Assembly (NCBI GenBank): GCA_035691285.1
Contig: DASSJI010000159.1
Location: 1-11,363 of the forward strand
Reading direction: 5' to 3'
DNA length: 11,363 nt
From: DATFEN01 sp035691285
GTDB taxonomy: Bacteria > Acidobacteriota > Vicinamibacteria > Fen-336
In this document: piece after piece, positions 7,844 to 11,363 of the stretch
How positions within the stretch are numbered: the stretch's first letter is position 1
Layout of the letters: each line of letters starts with the position of its first letter
Position numbers and translations under genes: made by a program
The notes under the pieces: generated by a model
What the model was told of the DNA's origin: nothing
The model's database searches: none
What the model saw: the letters and a program-made list of their open reading frames with translations, nothing else

Positions 7844-7867
7844 CGAGCCGCCGCCACGTCCTATAAT
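7840..7867 (+). promoter_or_regulatory. Sigma-70-type promoter of the pheA-aroQ-aroF operon
   Basis: The -35 box TTGACG (7840-7845, five of six consensus bases) and a perfect -10 box TATAAT (7862-7867) are separated by 16 bases. A perfect TATAAT is striking in such GC-rich DNA. The -35 box includes the stop codon of trpA. With normal spacing, transcription should start at G7874 or A7875. That places the 5' end of the mRNA on the AUG of the leader peptide. Confidence 0.85.
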
Positions 7868-7874
7868 CGTCCCG

Positions 7875-7946
7875 ATGTCGCCGGTGGGTCGTTGCTTCTA
7901 TTACTTCTTTACCCGCTCCAGGGGAGCGGGTCGAGGGACCGTGTAG
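7875..7946 (+). CDS. Phe/Tyr-sensing attenuation leader peptide (pheL-like), probably leaderless
   Basis: A 23-codon open frame begins MSPVGRC and then has the run FYYFF (codons 8-12, 7896-7910: TTC TAT TAC TTC TTT). The stop is TAG at 7944-7946. Five consecutive Phe/Tyr codons immediately before an RNA hairpin, upstream of Phe/Tyr-pathway genes, is the hallmark of a ribosome-stalling attenuation peptide. TTT and TAT are rare codons in this GC-rich window, which could sharpen the response. No Trp codon is present, matching the separate trp operon. No Shine-Dalgarno sequence precedes the ATG, and the predicted transcription start is at 7874/7875, so translation probably starts on a leaderless mRNA. 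The last Phe codon directly abuts strand 1 of the attenuator. A stalled ribosome would cover that strand, while one at the stop codon would free it. Confidence 0.88.
   Translation: MSPVGRCFYYFFTRSRGAGRGTV
7911..7931 (+). promoter_or_regulatory. Attenuator strands 1:2, protector/pause hairpin
   Basis: ACCCGCTCC (7911-7919) and GGAGCGGGT (7923-7931) form a perfect 9-bp stem with a 3-base loop. Strand 1 starts at the base after the FYYFF codons. When the leader is translated freely or not at all, this stem can form, strand 2 is used up, and the terminator downstream can fold. Confidence 0.85.
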
Positions 7947-7985
7947 GCGGTTCTCACGACCGATCGGCCGAGAAAGCCCGCTCCC
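7922..7985 (+). promoter_or_regulatory. Attenuator strands 2:3, antiterminator
   Basis: Strand 2 (7922-7931) can pair with strand 3 (7976-7985) over 10 positions, nine Watson-Crick plus one G-U, across a 44-base loop that contains the leader stop codon. Strands 1 and 3 share the octamer CCCGCTCC (7912-7919 and 7977-7984), so both compete for strand 2. A ribosome stalled at the Phe/Tyr codons masks strand 1, strand 2 captures strand 3, and the terminator cannot form. Confidence 0.83.
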
Positions 7986-8015
7986 GGAAGCAACCGGGGC
8001 GGGCTTTTCGGTTTT
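7972..8015 (+). terminator. Attenuator strands 3:4, intrinsic terminator
   Basis: AAAGCCCGCTCC (7973-7984) pairs with 7996-8007, giving 12 bp with one G-U pair. The loop is 11 bases, and two further G-C pairs are possible inside it. The stem runs into TTTT at 8005-8008, with a second TTTT at 8012-8015. It lies 26 bases before the pheA start and only makes sense as a conditional terminator inside the leader. The stem also sits downstream of trpA with no other terminator, so it probably stops his-trp readthrough as well. Confidence 0.87.
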
Positions 8016-8016
8016 C

Positions 8017-8023
8017 AGGAAGG
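8017..8023 (+). promoter_or_regulatory. Ribosome binding site of pheA
   Basis: AGGAAGG lies 10 bases before the ATG at 8034 and just after the terminator T-runs. It is exposed only in transcripts that pass the attenuator. Its presence contrasts with the missing site in front of the leader peptide. Confidence 0.7.
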
Positions 8024-8033
8024 TGGGGCAGGG

Positions 8034-8903
8034 ATGAGCGGAAGTGGCGGCGGGCTCAAGGTGGCGATCCAGGGCGAGCTCTGGGCCTTCAGCCATGCCG
8101 CCGCGCTGCGCTGCCTCGGCGGCGGCATCGAGCTGCGGCCGAAGCCGACCTTCGACGAGCTGTTCGAGGCCGTGGCCACGGGCGAGGCCGATCGGGCCGT
8201 CGTCCCCATCGAGAACTCCCTGGCCGGGTCGATCCACGAGAACTACGATCGGCTGCGCGCCCAGGGCCTCCACATCGTGGGCGAGACCCAGCTCCGCATA
8301 CGGCTCTGCCTCATCGCGCCGCCGGGGGCGACGCTGTCATCGATCCGCCGGGTGGCGTCCCACCCCGTGGCGCTGGCCCAGTGTCGCGGCTTCTTCAAGC
8401 AGAACCCGCGCCTCGAGGCCGTGCCGGCCTACGACACCGCGGGAGCCGTCAAGGACCTGATGCGGGCCGACGGGCTGGCGTCACAGGCGGCGATCGGCCC
8501 GCGGCTCGCGGCGGAGCACTACGGCGCCGCCGTCCTCGTCGAGGGCCTCGAGGACGACCCGCAGAACTACACGCGCTTCCTGCTGCTCTCCCGGGATCCC
8601 GGACCGCTCGGCGGCGCCACGAAGACGTCGCTGGTCTTTTCCCTGGAGAACGTCCCCGGGGCGCTCCACCGCGCCCTCTCCGCGTTCGCTTCGCGCGGCG
8701 TCGACCTGGCGAAGATCGAGTCGCGTCCGTTGCGCGGCCGCCCGTGGGAGTACGCCTTCTACCTCGACGTCCTCGGGGACCCTCAGGGCCCGGCGGGGGA
8801 GGCGCTCGCGGAGCTCGGCGGCATCGCACGGGAGCTGCGGGTCCTGGGCTCCTATCCGGAGGGTCTGCTGCGGAGCGCCGAGCCGGCGGAGGCGGCGCCA
8901 TGA
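8034..8903 (+). CDS. pheA: Prephenate dehydratase with C-terminal ACT domain PheA
   Basis: PheA decarboxylates and dehydrates prephenate to phenylpyruvate, the penultimate step to phenylalanine. The 289-residue protein has only the dehydratase (about 8-185) and ACT (about 198-275) domains, with no fused chorismate mutase. Dehydratase motifs are VAIQGE (10-15), VPIENSLAGSIHENY (57-71), ASHPVALAQC (108-117), AYDTAGAVKDL (132-142) and DDPQNYTRFLLL (174-185). The catalytic TRF is at 180-182. The ACT domain has GAL (209-211) and ESRP (229-232), the phenylalanine-binding signatures, so feedback inhibition is likely. A small oddity is LWAFSH (16-21) where most homologues have a Gly-rich loop. The gene is controlled by the leader attenuator and overlaps aroQ by ATGA. 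Confidence 0.96.
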   Translation: MSGSGGGLKVAIQGELWAFSHAAALRCLGGGIELRPKPTFDELFEAVATGEADRAVVPIENSLAGSIHENYDRLRAQGLHIVGETQLRIRLCLIAPPGATLSSIRRVASHPVALAQCRGFFKQNPRLEAVPAYDTAGAVKDLMRADGLASQAAIGPRLAAEHYGAAVLVEGLEDDPQNYTRFLLLSRDPGPLGGATKTSLVFSLENVPGALHRALSAFASRGVDLAKIESRPLRGRPWEYAFYLDVLGDPQGPAGEALAELGGIARELRVLGSYPEGLLRSAEPAEAAP

Positions 8904-9205
8904 GCCCGCGGGAGGCGCAGATCGACGCCTGGCGCCGGCGCATCGACCAGATCGACACCCAGCTCATGCGGCTCCTCAACAGCCGTTCCGCCTGCGCCGT
9001 GGAGGTGGGCCGGATCAAGGCCGAGCTGGGCTTGCCGATCTATTCGCCTGAGCGCGAGGGCGAGATCCTCGAGCGCGTGATGCGGGAGAACCCCGGGCCC
9101 CTCGACCCGCTCGCCGTCCGGCGCGTGTTCGAGCGGATCATCGACGAGAGCAGGAGGCTGGAACGCGAGGCGGCCCTGAGCCGCGACGCCGTCAAACAGG
9201 AGTAG
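8900..9205 (+). CDS. aroQ: Chorismate mutase, AroQ class, stand-alone
   Basis: This 101-residue all-alpha protein rearranges chorismate to prephenate, the branch point to Phe and Tyr. Aligned by eye to the mutase domain of E. coli PheA, the active-site residues are present: Arg12 (E. coli Arg11), Arg29 (Arg28), Lys40 (Lys39) and Glu53 (Glu52). Glu88 stands at the Gln88 position, a substitution also seen in other AroQ mutases. The signatures RRIDQIDTQLMRLLNSR and AVEVGRIK, then PIYSPEREGEIL, are typical. There is no signal peptide, so it is cytoplasmic. The start is ATG 8900, overlapping the pheA stop as ATGA. In many bacteria this domain is fused to PheA or to the DAHP synthase. Here it lies as a separate gene exactly between the two, which suggests the three proteins act together. 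Confidence 0.93.
   Translation: MSPREAQIDAWRRRIDQIDTQLMRLLNSRSACAVEVGRIKAELGLPIYSPEREGEILERVMRENPGPLDPLAVRRVFERIIDESRRLEREAALSRDAVKQE
9198..9202 (+). promoter_or_regulatory. Ribosome binding site of the DAHP synthase gene
   Basis: AGGAG at the very end of aroQ lies 7 bases before ATG 9210. It is the clearest Shine-Dalgarno sequence in the window and supports that start. Confidence 0.75.
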
Positions 9206-9209
9206 CCAC

Positions 9210-10253
9210 ATGGTCATCGTGATGGAGCAGGGCGCCTCCGAGGCGCAGGTGCAGCGGGTCATCGAGGCGCTGGTCGAGGCGGGCTACGACGTGCACCGGT
9301 CCTCGGGCGTGCAGCACACCGTCCTAGGCGCCGTCGGCACGCCGCACCTGGCCGTGGACCCGCGCTCGATCGAGATGTTCCCGGGCGTGCGCGAGGTGAT
9401 CAAGATCAGCGAGCCCTACAAGCTCGTGGGCCGCACCTTCAAGCGCGACGACACCCTCGTCGACGTGGGCGGGGTCCGCGTCGGTGGCCCCGAGGTGGTG
9501 GTCATGGCGGGTCCCTGCTCCGTCGAGAGCCGGGAGCAGGTCGACGTCGTGGGCCGCAAGGTCGCCGCCTCGGGCGCCCGGGTCCTGCGCGGAGGCGCCT
9601 TCAAGCCCCGCACCTCCCCCTACTCCTTCCAGGGACACGGCGAGGCGGCGCTGCGCTGGATGCGCGAGACAGCCGACGAGAGCTCCCTGGCCGTCGTCAG
9701 CGAGGTGATGGACGTACGTCAGATCGAGATGATGCTGCGCTACGTGGACTGCCTGCAGGTCGGCGCCCGCAACATGCAGAACTTCGACCTCCTGAAGGAG
9801 CTGGGGCGCGTCCGCAAGCCGGTGCTCCTGAAGCGCGGGCTGTCCGCGACGATCGAGGAGTGGCTGCTCTCGGCCGAGTACGTCCTGGCGGGGGGCAACA
9901 TGCAGGTGGTGCTCTGCGAGCGCGGCATCCGCACCTTCGAGAACGCCACGCGCAACACCCTCGACCTCTCGGCCATCCCGGTCGTGAAGAAGCGCAGCCA
10001 CCTGCCGATCGTGGTGGATCCGAGCCACGGCACCGGCCGCCGCGACAAGGTCATTCCCATGGCCCGCGCCGCCGTGGCGGCGGGTGCCGACGGCCTGCTC
10101 ATCGAGGTCCACAACGATCCCGACCACGCTCTCTCCGACGGCGCGCAGAGCCTGTTCCCCGAGCAGTTCGACACCTTGATGGGCGAGCTCAGGGTGATTG
10201 CGCCGGTGCTGGGACGCAGCCTGCCGCTGACAGGGGTGCCCGCTCCGCGCTGA
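9210..10253 (+). CDS. aroF: 3-deoxy-7-phosphoheptulonate (DAHP) synthase, type I-beta with ferredoxin-like regulatory domain
   Basis: This enzyme condenses phosphoenolpyruvate with erythrose 4-phosphate, the first step of the shikimate pathway. The 347-residue protein resembles Thermotoga maritima DAHP synthase throughout. An N-terminal ferredoxin-like domain (about 1-70) is followed by a (beta/alpha)8 barrel. The barrel carries AGPCSVES (100-107) with metal ligand Cys103, RGGAFKPRTSPYSFQG (127-142), QVGARNMQNF (183-192), LLKRG, CERGIRTFE (236-244), DPSHGTGRRD (270-279) with His273, EVH with Glu299, and LSDG with Asp310. In the Thermotoga enzyme the ferredoxin-like domain mediates Tyr/Phe inhibition. 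That fits the Phe plus Tyr codons of the operon leader. It is the last gene of the operon. The symbol aroF is by common usage; aroA or aroG are also used for this family. Confidence 0.95.
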   Translation: MVIVMEQGASEAQVQRVIEALVEAGYDVHRSSGVQHTVLGAVGTPHLAVDPRSIEMFPGVREVIKISEPYKLVGRTFKRDDTLVDVGGVRVGGPEVVVMAGPCSVESREQVDVVGRKVAASGARVLRGGAFKPRTSPYSFQGHGEAALRWMRETADESSLAVVSEVMDVRQIEMMLRYVDCLQVGARNMQNFDLLKELGRVRKPVLLKRGLSATIEEWLLSAEYVLAGGNMQVVLCERGIRTFENATRNTLDLSAIPVVKKRSHLPIVVDPSHGTGRRDKVIPMARAAVAAGADGLLIEVHNDPDHALSDGAQSLFPEQFDTLMGELRVIAPVLGRSLPLTGVPAPR

Positions 10254-10320
10254 CCGACGCGAGGGTCCGGGGGCGGCCTTCTAGCCCGGCGCGACCACCC
10301 GGGTCTCGAACCCCCGGACA
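10254..10320. terminator. Possible long-loop inverted repeat between convergent genes
   Basis: GTCCGGGGG (10265-10273) is a perfect reverse complement of CCCCCGGAC (10311-10319), separated by 37 bases. It spans the 27-base gap between the ends of the DAHP synthase gene and the - strand phosphoesterase, reaching into the end of the latter. There is no T-run on either strand, so it is not a standard intrinsic terminator. It may be a mRNA 3'-end structure or chance in GC-rich DNA. Confidence 0.3.
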
Positions 10321-11153
10321 CCCTCACGAAACCGGATGACCCGAGCGCCCCTTCGAAAGCCGGGCTTCCCGTAGCCTCCGTGGCCGGTGGCGCGTCCGTA
10401 CGCGAGGCGGATGCCGTGGAGCGTCGCCTCGAAGTCGTTCAGATGGTCGTGGCCGCAGAACGCGCCCAGGACGTCCCCGCGCTCCACGAACGCCGCGAAC
10501 AGCCCGGAGTTCACCGACGGGCAGCAGACCGGCTCGTGTCGGTAGCCGCGCTTGTCCCAGCCCTCGCGCCAGGCCTGGTGCCACTCCGGAAGCGGGATGT
10601 GCAGGAACGCGAGGGCAGGGACGCCGTGGTCAGCCCGGCCCTGGCGAAACCAGGCGATCTGGTCGGCGCGGATCCAGGCGTATGTCCCGTGGCCGGGCGG
10701 GGCATAGGCATGGGAGTCGAACAGGTAGAGCATGAGCGCCAGGCTGCGCTCACGCCCCTCGATGCGGAGGACATAGTTGCCGATGCCGGTGACCGCGCGG
10801 GGCCCCGGCCTTCCGAGGCAACCTGGCAGCGAGCGCAGGTAGCCGAAGACCTGCCTGCGACTGAACCGGCCCTCGTCGTCGTGATTGCCCAGGATCGGGG
10901 CCCACGGCAGGCCGCGCCTCAGGACGGGGCCCAGACCCAGGAGCAGCGCGGCCCGCGGGTCCACCGCGCGCCGGCCCTCGAGGATGTCCCCGGTCACCAC
11001 CACGAGGTCGGGCGTCTCGGCATCCAACACGGCTTCGATGACTCCGCGTGTCCGACGGTCGCTAGCAGCGGAGGTGCCGAGGTGAAGGTCCGTGAGCTGC
11101 ACGATCACGAAGCGGCCGTCCCGCCCGACCCGGAGCGCGTGCTGTCCTCGCAT
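10281..11153 (-). CDS. Calcineurin-like metallophosphoesterase (DCR2/purple-acid-phosphatase-like)
   Basis: This 290-residue protein contains all motifs of the two-metal metallophosphoesterase fold: TDLH (21-24), VTGDILEG (53-60), LGNHDDEG (88-95), LHIPLPE (184-190) and CGHDHLNDF (233-241). Metal-ligand candidates are Asp22, His24, Asp56, Asn90, His185, His235 and His237. The LHIPLPE and NSGLF/GHDHLNDF stretches resemble the DCR2 and plant PAP28/29-type branch rather than nucleases such as SbcD. No signal peptide or membrane segment is seen, so it should be cytoplasmic. The substrate cannot be told from sequence and the neighbours do not suggest one. The start ATG has no Shine-Dalgarno sequence. 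It runs convergent to the aromatic operon and divergent to the ABC ATPase, 21 bases start to start. Confidence 0.88.
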   Translation of the reverse strand: MRGQHALRVGRDGRFVIVQLTDLHLGTSAASDRRTRGVIEAVLDAETPDLVVVTGDILEGRRAVDPRAALLLGLGPVLRRGLPWAPILGNHDDEGRFSRRQVFGYLRSLPGCLGRPGPRAVTGIGNYVLRIEGRERSLALMLYLFDSHAYAPPGHGTYAWIRADQIAWFRQGRADHGVPALAFLHIPLPEWHQAWREGWDKRGYRHEPVCCPSVNSGLFAAFVERGDVLGAFCGHDHLNDFEATLHGIRLAYGRATGHGGYGKPGFRRGARVIRFREGVRGFETRVVAPG

Positions 11154-11174
11154 GCGCTGATAGTATCCAGGGTC
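11154..11174. promoter_or_regulatory. Compact divergent start region with AT-rich near-palindrome
   Basis: Only 21 bases separate the two divergent start codons. The element GATAGTATC (11159-11167) reads GATACTATC on the other strand, and each strand offers a -10-like hexamer: TACTAT on the - strand six bases before ATG, and TAGTAT on the + strand (11161-11166) eight bases before GTG. No convincing -35 box is visible in either direction. If these are real -10 boxes, both genes would have leaderless or nearly leaderless mRNAs. Confidence 0.35.
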
Positions 11175-11363
11175 GTGGACGCCATTGTCGCGACAGGCCT
11201 CGTCAAGCGCTTCCGCGACAAAGCGGCCGTCGACGGCGTGACCTTCCGCGTCGCCCGCGGCCGCTTCTTCGGGTTCCTCGGGCCGAACGGCGCCGGCAAG
11301 AGCACCACGATGAAGATGCTGACCGGGCTCCTGCGCCCCACGGCCGGCGACGGCGTGATCGAG
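11175..11363 (+). CDS. ABC transporter ATP-binding protein (5' part, cut by window end)
   Basis: From GTG 11175 the frame is open to the window edge, giving 63 residues. It shows the N-terminal ABC ATPase pattern: TGLVKRF (7-13) with an aromatic A-loop candidate Phe13, AVDGVTF (18-24), and a full Walker A motif FLGPNGAGKSTT (34-45) followed by MKMLTGLLRPTAG. The FGFLGPNGAGKSTT style is typical of ABC-2 type export ATPases such as the DrrA/NatA/CcmA group, but the signature and Walker B motifs lie outside the window. The start is uncertain: CAGGG at 11168-11172 is too close to act as a good ribosome binding site, so the mRNA may be leaderless. Confidence 0.85.
   Translation, partial: MDAIVATGLVKRFRDKAAVDGVTFRVARGRFFGFLGPNGAGKSTTMKMLTGLLRPTAGDGVIE

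Noticed and set aside
7840..8033. T-box or other tRNA- or metabolite-binding riboswitch upstream of pheA
   Set aside because: I see no T-box bulge sequence or specifier-loop architecture, and the leader is short. The Phe/Tyr peptide with alternative hairpins explains the whole region.
8900..9205. Periplasmic (AroQ-gamma, secreted) chorismate mutase
   Set aside because: There is no signal peptide, and the length and helix pattern match the cytoplasmic AroQ type.
10254..10320. Strong intrinsic terminator for the aromatic operon
   Set aside because: The inverted repeat has a 37-base loop and no T-run on either strand, so it is listed only as a possible structure.
1..11363. Insertion sequences, phage genes, CRISPR, tRNA or rRNA genes
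   Set aside because: No transposase, integrase, direct-repeat array or cloverleaf-like sequence was found. Coding genes and the short regions listed account for nearly every base.

Overview
The window is about 70% G+C or more by eye. It comes from a bacterial chromosome dominated by amino-acid biosynthesis genes. Codon use, the GTG and TTG starts, and the tightly packed genes all point to a high-GC bacterium. The protein styles would suit a soil or sediment lineage such as Acidobacteriota, Methylomirabilota/Rokubacteria or Myxococcota, but nothing here fixes the phylum. I see no mobile element, tRNA, rRNA or CRISPR.

Region 1 (1-7843, + strand) is one continuous histidine-tryptophan operon: possible tail of an upstream gene, hisF, hisIE, trpE, trpG, trpD, trpC, trpF, trpB, trpA. 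Six junctions are 4-base stop/start overlaps (GTGA, ATGA or TTGA), one is a 10-base overlap, and only trpB-trpA has a gap (3 bases). No internal promoter, leader or terminator is visible, so the tryptophan genes appear to depend on transcription from upstream of hisF. TrpE keeps its feedback-binding motif.

Region 2 (7840-10253, + strand) is a second operon for the common aromatic pathway and the phenylalanine branch: pheA (prephenate dehydratase with ACT domain), aroQ (stand-alone chorismate mutase) and a type I-beta DAHP synthase. In front of it lies the most interesting feature of the window: a complete transcription attenuator. A near-consensus promoter overlaps the trpA stop codon. It is followed by a 23-codon leader peptide with a Phe-Tyr-Tyr-Phe-Phe run and by four RNA strands that form mutually exclusive protector, antiterminator and terminator hairpins. 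The leader AUG sits at the predicted transcription start with no ribosome binding site, so the sensor peptide should be translated from a leaderless mRNA. Shortage of charged tRNA-Phe or tRNA-Tyr would allow synthesis of all three enzymes. This adds to likely allosteric control through the ACT domain of PheA and the ferredoxin-like domain of the DAHP synthase.

Region 3 (10254-11363) is unrelated. A cytoplasmic-type calcineurin-like metallophosphoesterase lies on the - strand, convergent with the aromatic operon. Divergent from it is the 5' end of an ABC transporter ATPase, cut by the window edge. Only 21 bases separate the two start codons.
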